From assembly GCF_937958655.1 (NCBI RefSeq), contig NZ_CALGNH010000018.1, forward strand, positions 1-64,000: 64,000 bases of DNA, written 5' to 3'. Both the position numbers and the translations under genes were made by a program. Shown piece after piece: positions 41,055-50,210 of this stretch (the first letter of the stretch is position 1; every line of letters starts with the position of its first letter). Source of the DNA: an uncultured Winogradskyella sp. GTDB taxonomy: Bacteria > Bacteroidota > Bacteroidia > Flavobacteriales > Flavobacteriaceae. The notes below the pieces were generated by a model that was given only the letters and a program-made list of their open reading frames with translations, did not search any database and had not been told where the DNA came from.

Positions 41055-41417
41055 TTATCTACAGCCTGCTTTTTCTGCGGCATCATAAATTTGCTGCATT
41101 TGTTCTGCAGTTATACTCGGATTATCTTTAAACATTTCTATATACCAATCAAAGAATGTACAAGGGTTAAGGTTTATCCATATAAATATAGTAAGGCCAA
41201 TAAACGAAATTATTAAAGAAACAATGGCAAAAATTCTAGCTCCTTTAATTGCAGAACCGTTACTGTATTCCTCTGGGTTGGCGTTATATTTCTTTTGCTC
41301 TTTATTGGCAATTACTATAGCTATAATTGCTGTAATTGTTCCTATTCCGTAAGCACAGCAACATAATATCCCTATTACAGATAAAATATAAACTGCCGTT
41401 GTGTTAAGTTTTTGCAT
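41055..41417 (-). CDS. CCC-motif membrane protein
   Basis: A 120-residue protein with two predicted membrane helices (VYILSVIGILCCCAYGIGTI and ARIFAIVSLIISFIGLTIFI) joined by a polar loop, then an acidic helix and a Cys near the end. The CCC triplet at about residues 19-21 in the first helix is the signature of a flavobacterial family. The function is unknown. It lies 16 bp after the DUF2752 gene; both are probably one transcript. Confidence 0.75.
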   Translation of the reverse strand: MQKLNTTAVYILSVIGILCCCAYGIGTITAIIAIVIANKEQKKYNANPEEYSNGSAIKGARIFAIVSLIISFIGLTIFIWINLNPCTFFDWYIEMFKDNPSITAEQMQQIYDAAEKAGCR

Positions 41418-41433
41418 AAATTAAATATATTTA

Positions 41434-41727
41434 TTAGTAAAATTTTAAAATAAAATTAATAACTACGGTAATTAGTGTTAATATCGCTAACCCAAGCTTA
41501 AGTTTTTCACTGTGCTTAATTTTAAGCACACAATCAAAAATAAGAAAAACAAAAAGAATTAACATAGGATATATTGCAGGATACATATAAAAGGCATCAA
41601 TAAATTCTCCTCTAATGATATGTGCCATAGATCGCTGAATGCCACAACCCATACAATCTATACTGATTGTTTTTTTCCAAAAGCATGGAAGCATATAATC
41701 TTCTAAGTCTTTTATGAGTAAAAGCAT
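41434..41727 (-). CDS. DUF2752 domain protein
   Basis: A 97-residue membrane protein. The DUF2752 core is FWKKTISIDCMGCGIQRSMA followed by IRGEFIDAFYMYPAI, and the end has hydrophobic segments (LGLAILTLITVVINFILKF). The CxGCG-type motif is typical of the family; the role is unknown. The start may be a later Met at 41694. It is encoded with the CCC-motif gene. Confidence 0.75.
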   Translation of the reverse strand: MLLLIKDLEDYMLPCFWKKTISIDCMGCGIQRSMAHIIRGEFIDAFYMYPAIYPMLILFVFLIFDCVLKIKHSEKLKLGLAILTLITVVINFILKFY

Positions 41728-41781
41728 AGAGCGAATTTACATATTTGTTAAATATCAGCCTTGTAAAATAGCTTCAAATCT

Positions 41782-41789
41782 TATTTTTG
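41782..41789 (+). promoter_or_regulatory. -7 box of the small membrane protein gene
   Basis: TATTTTTG with a TTG 18 bp upstream, 17 bp before the ATG at 41807. It fits TAnnTTTG. Confidence 0.7.
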
Positions 41790-41806
41790 TATAAAATATT
41801 GAAATT

Positions 41807-42025
41807 ATGAATATATCTAGAACTATCAATTATGTTTTTATTTTAATAGGTGGTGGCACGGCGTTATATGCCCAAGCAGGTGCAGAACAAAACAAATATT
41901 TACTTATTGGAGGTGTCATAATATTAATAGTAGGAATTTACAGAACATCTCGTAACATACCTAGTAAGTATGATGAAGATGCAGAAGAATTAATGCAAAA
42001 TAAATCTTTTGATAATGAAAATTAA
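41807..42025 (+). CDS. Small two-helix membrane protein
   Basis: A 72-residue protein with two hydrophobic segments (YVFILIGGGTALYAQ and YLLIGGVIILIVGIYRTS) and a charged tail. The function is unknown. It overlaps the start of the Smr gene by 11 bp. Confidence 0.65.
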   Translation: MNISRTINYVFILIGGGTALYAQAGAEQNKYLLIGGVIILIVGIYRTSRNIPSKYDEDAEELMQNKSFDNEN

Positions 42026-42566
42026 TAAAGGCGACCTTGTTGAAACCTTAGATGATGACATCATTGGTGTTGTAACTGCAATTAATGGAAGTACAATTAC
42101 TATTAAGGATAACTCTGGCTTTACCTTTGCATTTGAAACACATGAATTAATGAAATCTGCAAAAGGTGATGCCATTGATAGCGCTATTTACAATTCGGAT
42201 TTTGAGGCAGTTATAAAAGAGAAAGAATCTAAAAAACGAAGAGCAGTGCCAACCTCTAAGGCTAAAGAGCGTCATGCTCCTAAGTTTGAAGTTGATCTAC
42301 ATATTCATCAACTAACAGATTCTACCAAGGGTATGTCTAATTTTGATATGTTGAATCTACAGTTAGATACAGCAAGACGGCAATTAGAATTTGCTATACG
42401 TAAACGCATTCCTAAAATGGTGTTTATCCATGGAGTAGGAGAAGGAGTACTTCGCCAAGAGTTAGAAACCATGCTTGGCAGATACAATAACGTACAGTTC
42501 TATGATGCCGATTATAAAACCTATGGCCTAGGTGCCACAGAAGTAAAGATTTTTCAGACTAAATAA
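42015..42566 (+). CDS. Smr domain protein (DUF2027/MutS-C-like)
   Basis: A 183-residue protein. The C-terminal Smr domain has VDLHIHQLTDSTKG, FAIRKRIPKMVFIHGVGEGV and LGRYNNVQFYDADYKTYGLG; the HGxGxG motif is typical. Smr domains bind or nick branched nucleic acid; RNA or DNA handling is likely. I use the ATG at 42015 rather than a TTG at 42009. The N-terminal part resembles DUF2027. Confidence 0.82.
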   Translation: MKINKGDLVETLDDDIIGVVTAINGSTITIKDNSGFTFAFETHELMKSAKGDAIDSAIYNSDFEAVIKEKESKKRRAVPTSKAKERHAPKFEVDLHIHQLTDSTKGMSNFDMLNLQLDTARRQLEFAIRKRIPKMVFIHGVGEGVLRQELETMLGRYNNVQFYDADYKTYGLGATEVKIFQTK

Positions 42567-42578
42567 CGCTCAATCCTT

Positions 42579-43526
42579 CTATGGTTCTGTGATTGTTATC
42601 TCATAAATTAAATCACCAAAATCTAATTCTTCAGAAGATAAAATTTCAAGATTAAAATTAATAATAGCAAAGGATGCTCTTATGGTTCGGTTAAACTGAT
42701 TACCCGTTGTTAAGCCTGGGAATGGATAAGGAACAGCTTCTAATTCATTAAGGTAGTGTGGTACTAATTCTCCTTGAGTATTAGTATTAACATCATTTGT
42801 AGGGTTCATATTACCGTCTTCATCCTCTTCAGCTGTAGGTATGCCGTCTCCATCATCATCAATATCTAAATAGTTGGGACTGTTATCTGGGTTTAAATTG
42901 CTATTAGCATCCGTATTTAAAGGGTTAGTTGTAGGGTCGCCATCGCCATCTAAATCTTCTGTATCAATTTCAAAACGAGTGGGAACATTATCGTTATCAT
43001 CATCTTGGTCTTGGTAATCTGGTATGCCGTCACCATCCCAATCTTGTGCATTAGAATAGAGACCATTTTCATCTGGTTCACCACGTCCTTCAAGATCTGA
43101 AGGAATGCCATCTCCATCGTCATCGTCTACCGTAACATTTATAACTATGGTACCATCGCTGGCCTCATAATCTTCTTGTACAATAAGGTTTGATGGTGTT
43201 ATTGGCTCACAAAGCTCTTGGTTGTCTATGGCTCTATTATAAGTTCTATAAATAAAACGAGTAGTACTGCCATTTATTGGAAGTTCTAAAGGAGCACCTG
43301 GTACAGTATTTTCAACAAATGGTAGATCTTGGTTTGTTCCTCTGGGAATAATAATAGAGAGGGTTTCGTTAGGATCTTCTCTAGTATCGTAAATTAAAAA
43401 TGAGTCTATATTGTTATCGCAAAACTCTAGATCTCCCTCAAACTCTAAGTTAACAGTAATAATATCTCCATCATCGCACCTTGTAAATAGGATAAGAGCA
43501 AAGACGGCAAAAAAACGACGAATCAT
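42579..43526 (-). CDS. Lipoprotein with calcium-binding thrombospondin-type repeats
   Basis: A 315-residue exported protein. The start at about 43526 gives MIRRFFAVFALILFTRC as signal with Cys as the probable lipid anchor; the Arg at -1 is unusual for a lipobox. The middle (about residues 130-250) is very acidic with repeated DDDGDGIP, DWDGDGIPDYQDQDDDND and DLDGDGDPTTNP units, the pattern of TSP type 3 calcium-binding repeats. Function unknown; probably a surface protein. Convergent with the Smr gene. Confidence 0.75.
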   Translation of the reverse strand: MIRRFFAVFALILFTRCDDGDIITVNLEFEGDLEFCDNNIDSFLIYDTREDPNETLSIIIPRGTNQDLPFVENTVPGAPLELPINGSTTRFIYRTYNRAIDNQELCEPITPSNLIVQEDYEASDGTIVINVTVDDDDGDGIPSDLEGRGEPDENGLYSNAQDWDGDGIPDYQDQDDDNDNVPTRFEIDTEDLDGDGDPTTNPLNTDANSNLNPDNSPNYLDIDDDGDGIPTAEEDEDGNMNPTNDVNTNTQGELVPHYLNELEAVPYPFPGLTTGNQFNRTIRASFAIINFNLEILSSEELDFGDLIYEITITEP

Positions 43527-43600
43527 AATATCAATTTTCAACAAAAATAACGGATTTGTAAAATTATAACGTTGCATTGTCTAAATAATTTTATTTATAA

Positions 43601-43608
43601 TATTTTTG
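43601..43608 (+). promoter_or_regulatory. -7 box of the cysteine desulfurase gene
   Basis: TATTTTTG, exact TAnnTTTG match, ending 4 bp before the ATG at 43613, so the message may be nearly leaderless. A TTG about 21 bp upstream is a possible -33 element. Confidence 0.65.
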
Positions 43609-43612
43609 TTTT

Positions 43613-44758
43613 ATGAATAAGGTATACTTAGATAATGCAGCAACGACAAGGCCGAGAGTTGAGGTGGTAGAAAAAATGTCCGAGGTTTTATTAAAATCTT
43701 TTGGTAATGCGTCTTCTACGCATAGTTATGGCCGTTCTGCTAAAGTGCTACTAGAGCAATGCCGAAAGAATATTGCGAATTATTTTAACACTTCAGCTTC
43801 AGAAATTGTTTTTACTTCTGGCGGTACGGAGGCAGATAACTTAGCACTTCGTAGCGCTGTGAGAGATTTAGGCGTTACCGAGATTATAACTTCAAAAATA
43901 GAACACCATGCCGTTTTACATACAGCCGAACAGTTAAAAAACGAATACGACGTTAAACTAAGTTTTGTAGAATTAGAAAACGATAGTACCGTTAATTATT
44001 TGCATTTAAAAGCTTTGTTAGAAAAATCTGATAAACCTATGGTTAGCTTAATGCATGTTAATAATGAGATAGGGACTATTTTAGATATTGAAAAAGTAGC
44101 TCAATTATGTAAAGAATACAATGCGCTATTTCATTCTGATTGTGTGCAGTCTGTAGGGCATTTTAAATTAGACTTAAGCACAACGCCAATTGACTTCATA
44201 GCTGCAAGCGCACATAAATTTCATGGTCCTAAAGGTGTTGGTTTTTGTTATGTAAGAAAAGATTCTGGGCTTAAACCCTTAATTTATGGAGGTGAGCAAG
44301 AGCGTGGTTTTAGAGCAGGAACCGAAGCTATACATAATATTGTTGGTATGGATATTGCCTTAAAGTATGCCTACGATAAACTAAATGAAGAACAACAATA
44401 CATAACACATTTAAAGACTTATTTTATACAGCAACTCAAATCCAAGATTTCTGGAATTCGATTTAATGGAGTTTGCGAATATGATAACAAAAGTACATTT
44501 ACCCTTATTAATATCGGTTTACCAATAGCACCAGAAAAAGCAGCTATTCTGCAATTTCAGTTAGATTTAAAAGGTATTGCCTGTTCTAAAGGCAGTGCAT
44601 GCCAGAGTGGTAGTACACAACAGTCTCATGTTTTAAGTGAACTTGTAGATGAGAATCAATTGAATATGCCTTCCGTTCGGTTTTCATTTAGTATCTACAA
44701 TACTAAGGACGAATTAGATTATGTTGTTGGTGTGTTAAGCGAGTTTGTTAATTCTTAA
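43613..44758 (+). CDS. Cysteine desulfurase (NifS/IscS-like)
   Basis: A 381-residue PLP enzyme that removes sulfur from cysteine for Fe-S clusters or tRNA thiolation. The Schiff-base Lys lies in SAHKFHGPKGVGFCY and the catalytic Cys loop in IACSKGSACQSG; the N-terminal AATTRPRVEVVEKM is typical. It carries an N-terminal NKVYLDNAATTR motif. Its 3' end overlaps the T9SS cargo gene by 11 bp, tail to tail. The exact partner is not visible in this window. Confidence 0.9.
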   Translation: MNKVYLDNAATTRPRVEVVEKMSEVLLKSFGNASSTHSYGRSAKVLLEQCRKNIANYFNTSASEIVFTSGGTEADNLALRSAVRDLGVTEIITSKIEHHAVLHTAEQLKNEYDVKLSFVELENDSTVNYLHLKALLEKSDKPMVSLMHVNNEIGTILDIEKVAQLCKEYNALFHSDCVQSVGHFKLDLSTTPIDFIAASAHKFHGPKGVGFCYVRKDSGLKPLIYGGEQERGFRAGTEAIHNIVGMDIALKYAYDKLNEEQQYITHLKTYFIQQLKSKISGIRFNGVCEYDNKSTFTLINIGLPIAPEKAAILQFQLDLKGIACSKGSACQSGSTQQSHVLSELVDENQLNMPSVRFSFSIYNTKDELDYVVGVLSEFVNS

Positions 44759-46541
44759 CCAATATTTTTTCAGAGATGGTAGCATCATTGAGTGCAATAT
44801 TTACAATATAAACACCATCGCTTAAATTTGCTGTAGATAGCTTGTATTTACTTTCAGTACGCTTAACCAACTTTTTGCTAATACGCTTACCATTTATATC
44901 AATAATCTCAATGGTAGCAACGTTTAGGTAGTTAGGATTATTGACGTGTAACTCTTGTGCACCATTGTCTTGCCTTATTGTTAGTGCATTGTCCTCTGCA
45001 AAATCTTCCAAAGTTAGAGTAGTCGCTTCTGCAAAAACAATTTTAAAACGGTTGGTGTAATTATTAGGATCAATAGTTAATTCGTAGTTCTGATCTCTTA
45101 AATTATTGTAGGTGTCTGTTTCTGTATCATATATAAATATGGGCTGATTTTCTTCAAAATTTTGAATATCAAAAATTCTAAAGCGAAGTGTTTGTTGGGC
45201 TTCAATATCAACAATGACTGGTATAATTAGCGTTTCATTAAAAGGATAAGCTAGCCCAGAAAAAGACTTATTATTTAATGTAAAATAGACATCTGAAGGG
45301 TAATTTGATGCGCGAACTAATTCTAAACCGCGATCAAAACCTGCAGTGGCTGAGTCATGAAAATTTAGTACAACTTGTCTTGTATATTCAGCTTCATTAA
45401 CTGTAAAATCTACATTAATTCTAAAGCGTTTATAATCTTCAGGAACTAACGATAACCCATTGTCTTGGTAGGCTATATCCGTATCATCAGAGCGTCTGGT
45501 GCTATTACCACTTCTAAAGAAAAAACTATTTGAGCCTTCAATTTCGTAAGCCCTATGTGAATTCTTAGCAAAAACAGTTCCGGTAGAGCCGGTCTCACCT
45601 TTTACCATAAAGCCTTGTCCTATAGGTATATATCTACCTGCTGATTTTACTCCATCTTGCGGAGTGCCTAAAGCAAAGGTATTATCTTGTTCATCGTAAG
45701 TATTAAAAACTGCAGGTGTATCGGTAATTACATCTCCTGCAACATTGATTGTAAAAGTATAGTATCCACCAACATAATCTCTTAGTACATGCGAATTAAT
45801 GGTGCCGTCTTGTTCCCAATAATATAAGCTCCCATCAATTGCATTTACATTGTCTACGTCGTGAATGTACGCAGCAGCATCCATAGCGCTAGGATAGGGA
45901 TTTCCTACAAGTGTAAATAAACCATCGGCTACTGAGTTACCAATGGTACCACTATTTGGTTTACCTCTAAAGTCGTAGGTCTGGTTTCCTGTTGTGGCTG
46001 TACCAATACCTTTCATTGTATAACCTAAGCCAGGGGCTATATCGTTGGTACTACCTACAAAAATCCAATTACTATAAGAACCTGACGATACAAAGGCATA
46101 TAGCCAGCGATTTGATATCACAAGCGGAGAATTAGCGCCTTCAAAATTATTTGTAAACCCGCTATTTTGGCTATCAATAGGACTTGCTGTTGCTAGTAAA
46201 GGGTCATCGGTTTGATTTACCCTAAACGCATTATTACCAAAATTATTAACTAATATTCCTCCAACAGGAGAACACCAATAATTGTAAGACCATTGATTTG
46301 TTGTACCATCTTGGTAAACACTAAGTTCACCAATACCACTATTACCAGTGGTACCGTCGCCTTGTATTAGTTGTCCGTCACTTCTTAAATATATTTTTGA
46401 ATCTGCTTCATTAAGATTTACATCATCTTTTACAAATACAATTTCATCGTTAACATAGATATAAGCATTATTACGTACACTAAGCTGTGCAGAAATTAGT
46501 GACACAAATCCTAAAAGTAAACAAGTAATTGGGGCTCGCAT
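44748..46541 (-). CDS. T9SS type A sorting domain-containing protein
   Basis: A 597-residue secreted protein with a signal peptide (MRAPITCLLLGFVSLISAQ). The body is beta-rich with many Gly/Asn/Thr; the C-terminal ~80 residues (TIEIIDINGKRISKKLVKR, then ANLSDGVYIVNIALNDAT) form the type A sorting signal for type IX secretion, so the mature protein is delivered to or beyond the outer membrane. The ligand is unknown. Convergent with the desulfurase gene. Confidence 0.85.
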   Translation of the reverse strand: MRAPITCLLLGFVSLISAQLSVRNNAYIYVNDEIVFVKDDVNLNEADSKIYLRSDGQLIQGDGTTGNSGIGELSVYQDGTTNQWSYNYWCSPVGGILVNNFGNNAFRVNQTDDPLLATASPIDSQNSGFTNNFEGANSPLVISNRWLYAFVSSGSYSNWIFVGSTNDIAPGLGYTMKGIGTATTGNQTYDFRGKPNSGTIGNSVADGLFTLVGNPYPSAMDAAAYIHDVDNVNAIDGSLYYWEQDGTINSHVLRDYVGGYYTFTINVAGDVITDTPAVFNTYDEQDNTFALGTPQDGVKSAGRYIPIGQGFMVKGETGSTGTVFAKNSHRAYEIEGSNSFFFRSGNSTRRSDDTDIAYQDNGLSLVPEDYKRFRINVDFTVNEAEYTRQVVLNFHDSATAGFDRGLELVRASNYPSDVYFTLNNKSFSGLAYPFNETLIIPVIVDIEAQQTLRFRIFDIQNFEENQPIFIYDTETDTYNNLRDQNYELTIDPNNYTNRFKIVFAEATTLTLEDFAEDNALTIRQDNGAQELHVNNPNYLNVATIEIIDINGKRISKKLVKRTESKYKLSTANLSDGVYIVNIALNDATISEKILVKN

Positions 46542-46678
46542 TTAGGTATTTTTAAAATGGATGTAATTTTTAAAATAACATTGCAATATAGAAAAAGTAG
46601 TACTTTTAACATTGAATTTTCACCTTTAATCGATGAAAAGCATATTTCTGTAACAGAATACCCCAAATCTACTTTATA

Positions 46679-47634
46679 ATGAAACATGCAATCACCGCTT
46701 TGTTTTTTTCGTTGTATTCAGCATAGAAGCACAGGTTGGTATAGGAACAACAAACCCTGATGCCTCTTCAATTTTAGAATTATCATCTAGTTTCCAAGGT
46801 TTATTAACACCCAGAATGACTTCTGGTCAACGTGTTGCTATTGCCAGTCCTGCGGCGTGTTTATTAGTTTATGATACAGACTTAGATGCCTTTTATTACT
46901 ATACTTCGGGAAATTGGACCTATTTAAAAGGTAGCTTAGTACGAGATAATTATAAATTGGTAAAATCTATTGCAGATTTAAGCGATGAGCTTGCTGCAGG
47001 CGATGGTACTCAAAATGTTTTAAATTCTTCATTTTTGTATGGAATTAATGGAAGTGCATCAATAGCTCAAGTTAGTTTTGATGGTATTGGAATTAATGTA
47101 AATCCTTACACAGTGGGTGCTTATACCAATTTTAATTTTACTAACGATTGGTATGTGGAATCTCAGGGTATTCCATGAGAAACGCATGGCGTTGCCTCGG
47201 GTAATTTTTATTTCAACGGTAATTTTGTAACTGGTTTTGTGCAAACTATAGCTAACGAAACGCCAGTAGAGTTTCAAGTTAATGAGTCGTTTAATGCAAA
47301 CAGTTTATTTATAATTTCTGCCGCTGGCGGAGCCTATAGGTTAACTTATGAAGGGAACTAGGAAAGGGAATTTAAAATAAACGTATCTCTATCTTCTAGA
47401 ATAGCTAATGCTGCTAAAGATTTTTATGCTCTTATCATTGCTAAAAATGGTACTTTGGTTACCGAATCTAATTCGGTAGTTTATATAGATAACGATCTTC
47501 AAATACAAAATATAGCACTCAATGCCAAGGTAAGTTTAGATAATGGCGATTTTATATAAGTATTTATTCAAAGATTAACAGGTACAGGAACCGATACCGT
47601 AGTAATTTTTTCTAAAAATCTCAGTATAAGATAA
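46679..47634 (+). pseudogene. Decayed secreted structural-protein gene
   Basis: From the ATG at 46679 the signal peptide reads MKHAITALFFS and goes out of frame in a run of seven T (46703-46709). With one T added, the frame continues ALFFFVVFSIEAQVGIGTTN, a signal peptide followed by the QVGIGTTNP start common in flavobacterial secreted proteins. The body then runs in one frame to 47634, but with three in-frame stops: TGA 47176, TAG 47359 and TAA 47557. This is inactivation by one frameshift plus nonsense changes rather than a functional gene. Confidence 0.8.
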
Positions 47635-47639
47635 TACAT

Positions 47640-50105
47640 TTAAAATCTAGCAGATAATCTAAGATTAAATACCCTAGGAGTTAAGAAGTTTGGAATTGCA
47701 AATTGGCGCTTGCTATATACATCTCTAACCCAAGTATTGGTTATTGTATTTTGGTTATTAAACATATTATAGATTTCAAAACCGAGTGCTAATTCTTTAA
47801 ATTTCTTTTTCCAGCCTGTATTATACGTTTTGGTAGGGTTAACTAACTCTAACGAAATACCTAGATCTGCACGTCTATAATCTCGTAACCGTATTTGAAA
47901 ATCGTAAGGATCAGCATAACTTGGTGATCCACCAGGTACACCTGTATTATATACTAAATTAAGGTACATCTTTAAATGGGGCATATTAGGCACATAATCT
48001 TGAAACAGTGCACCAAATTTTAATCGTTGATCTGTTGGTCTTGCAATAAAGCCTCTATTGTCTATATTTTCTTCGGTCTTTAAATAACCAAAACTAAACC
48101 ACGATTCTGTACCAGGAACAAATTCACCATTTAAACGCATATCTAAGCCATAAGCATAAGCTACAGCATTATTTTGTGCTCTGTATCGAATTCTGACGTT
48201 TTCTAAAGTGTAAGGATTAACATCGCTTAAGCCTTTATAATAGGCTTCAGTAACAAGCTTAAATGGTCTGTCCCAAATATTAAAGCTATACTCATTACCC
48301 ACAACAATATGATAGGACTTTTGGGCTTTTACATTGGGTTGAACCACACCAGAGGAATCTCTTAACTCTCTGTAAAATGGTGGTTGGTGGTACAAACCAC
48401 CTGCAACTCTAAATAACATGTCTTTATCCCAATCTGGTTTAATTGCAAATTGAGCTCTAGGGCTAATTACAGCTTGAGAATTGCGCTGAATGTTTTCTCC
48501 ACTTATTGTCCAACGATGTGCTCTAACACCAACATTGTAAAACACTTCGTTATAACCTAATTGGGTACGTTTACTATATTGCGCAAAAGCTTGCAGACGA
48601 TCAATCTTAACTTTATTTAGTGCTCTTATATTTTCAAAAGCCGTTAATGGGCCGTTAAAAGGCTCGTAAGGTTGCTCATTTGGTAGGTTAAAATTGGGTG
48701 GACGTATAGAAAAACCAGCAGAATCAATTATTTCGTATTCAACCAGTCGGTCTCTAATATCCTCGTGCGTGTATTTTACAGACCATTCTAATGTACTCTC
48801 TTCGTCAACTTTATAGTCTCCTCTGTGCTCTGTGTTAACTATAAAGGCATCCAAATTATTTCGAGCGTGTGTTAGTTGAGAGCCAATGCCTTCACTAAAT
48901 TCTACTTCACCTAAGTCTTCATCTCCTATATTGGTATTGACTTCGCCTAAACGATATTGCGCCAAAATATCAAAATACTCTTGCTCAGTTGTGTGGTATG
49001 CAGACCCAATAAACTTTAATGTTAAGTTTTTATTAGCAAAATAATTGGCTTTTAAAGCCCCAAAATAAGTTTGATAAGCATCTTCTTCGTTACCTTCATA
49101 AAAAACCAAAAGGGCTATAGGATCTTGTAAAGTTCCAAAATTAGTTTGTCTATTTTCAGGTTGAAAGTTATACTGGTTTAGGGATACGTTTCCTAAAAAG
49201 TTTAATTGAAACTTATCTGAAAATCTATAGGTTAAATACGTTTGAGCATCAGCAAACACAGGTTCTACATTACCTTCCGTTTCTAGATTGTTTAAAATGA
49301 GACTATTATCTCTGTAGCGTACGCCTGCAATACCTGAGAATTTACCGTCTTTAGAAATTGTTTCTGCGGCAATACTTCCGCCGAGCAAGCTTAAGTCTGT
49401 TCTTATGCCAAAACCTACTGGATTTCGGTAAGTAATGTCTAAAACAGAAGAAAGTTTATCTCCGTACTTAGCTTGGAATCCACCAGCTGAAAAATCCACA
49501 TTTTGAACAAGGTCTGTATTAACAAAACTCAATCCTTCTTGGTTACCAGAACGAATTAAAAAAGGTCTGTATACTTCAATTTCGTTAACATATACTAGGT
49601 TTTCATCAAAATTACCACCTCTTACCGAATACTGTGTACTCAATTCATTAGATATATTTACTCCAGGTAGTGTTTTTAATATATTCTCTACACCAGGCTG
49701 AGCACCTTTTATAGTTCGTATTACATTTGGAGAAATAGTGGTTACGCCATCTACAGATTGCCTTGTGTTAGAATTAATTACAACAGTTGCTATTTGTTCT
49801 GCTTCAACTTTCATTATAGGGTTAAACTCTAACTCTTGCCCATTCTTTAGTTTAAATTTTTGCAATATTCGACTGTGACTTATGTGTGTAAACTCTAGGG
49901 TTATTTCTAGATTCGAAGGTATTTTTATTTCGTAAAATCCATTACTATTTGTGGCAGTGCCTTCTCCAGAAGAGGATTTTATATTTACGTTTTCTATAGG
50001 CTTATTTTGTGCATTAAGAATAACACCTCTAATTGTTGCAGATTGCGAAAAAGAATGCGCACTAAAAAGTAAGCTTAAAAGTAGAAAGAGTTGTAGTCGT
50101 TTCAA
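47640..50105 (-). CDS. TonB-dependent outer-membrane receptor with carboxypeptidase-like N-domain
   Basis: An 821-residue outer-membrane transporter. A signal peptide (LQLFLLLSLLFSAHSFSQ) is followed by a carboxypeptidase regulatory-like domain (TIRGVILNAQNKPIENVNIK), a plug domain (IKGAQPGVENILKTLPGVNI, SVRGGNFDENLVYVNEIEVY) and a beta-barrel that ends in aromatic LSARF. It takes up large molecules with TonB energy. There is no SusD gene next to it, so the ligand is uncertain. It begins 105 bp before the M23 peptidase gene's end. Confidence 0.92.
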   Translation of the reverse strand: MKRLQLFLLLSLLFSAHSFSQSATIRGVILNAQNKPIENVNIKSSSGEGTATNSNGFYEIKIPSNLEITLEFTHISHSRILQKFKLKNGQELEFNPIMKVEAEQIATVVINSNTRQSVDGVTTISPNVIRTIKGAQPGVENILKTLPGVNISNELSTQYSVRGGNFDENLVYVNEIEVYRPFLIRSGNQEGLSFVNTDLVQNVDFSAGGFQAKYGDKLSSVLDITYRNPVGFGIRTDLSLLGGSIAAETISKDGKFSGIAGVRYRDNSLILNNLETEGNVEPVFADAQTYLTYRFSDKFQLNFLGNVSLNQYNFQPENRQTNFGTLQDPIALLVFYEGNEEDAYQTYFGALKANYFANKNLTLKFIGSAYHTTEQEYFDILAQYRLGEVNTNIGDEDLGEVEFSEGIGSQLTHARNNLDAFIVNTEHRGDYKVDEESTLEWSVKYTHEDIRDRLVEYEIIDSAGFSIRPPNFNLPNEQPYEPFNGPLTAFENIRALNKVKIDRLQAFAQYSKRTQLGYNEVFYNVGVRAHRWTISGENIQRNSQAVISPRAQFAIKPDWDKDMLFRVAGGLYHQPPFYRELRDSSGVVQPNVKAQKSYHIVVGNEYSFNIWDRPFKLVTEAYYKGLSDVNPYTLENVRIRYRAQNNAVAYAYGLDMRLNGEFVPGTESWFSFGYLKTEENIDNRGFIARPTDQRLKFGALFQDYVPNMPHLKMYLNLVYNTGVPGGSPSYADPYDFQIRLRDYRRADLGISLELVNPTKTYNTGWKKKFKELALGFEIYNMFNNQNTITNTWVRDVYSKRQFAIPNFLTPRVFNLRLSARF

Positions 50106-50210
50106 GTATTAGTTTTTTAGTTAGGATTGCTGCCGCTTTTAGATCTTTGAGTGTAAATTAGTCTCAAATTTAATGTCTAAAACCGAAGCAGTCTAATTAG
50201 TCCTTAATAA

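Noticed and set aside
47176-47178. In-frame TGA as possible selenocysteine or recoding site
   Set aside because: TAG and TAA stops also occur in the same frame and a frameshift is present at the 5' end, so decay is the simpler reading.
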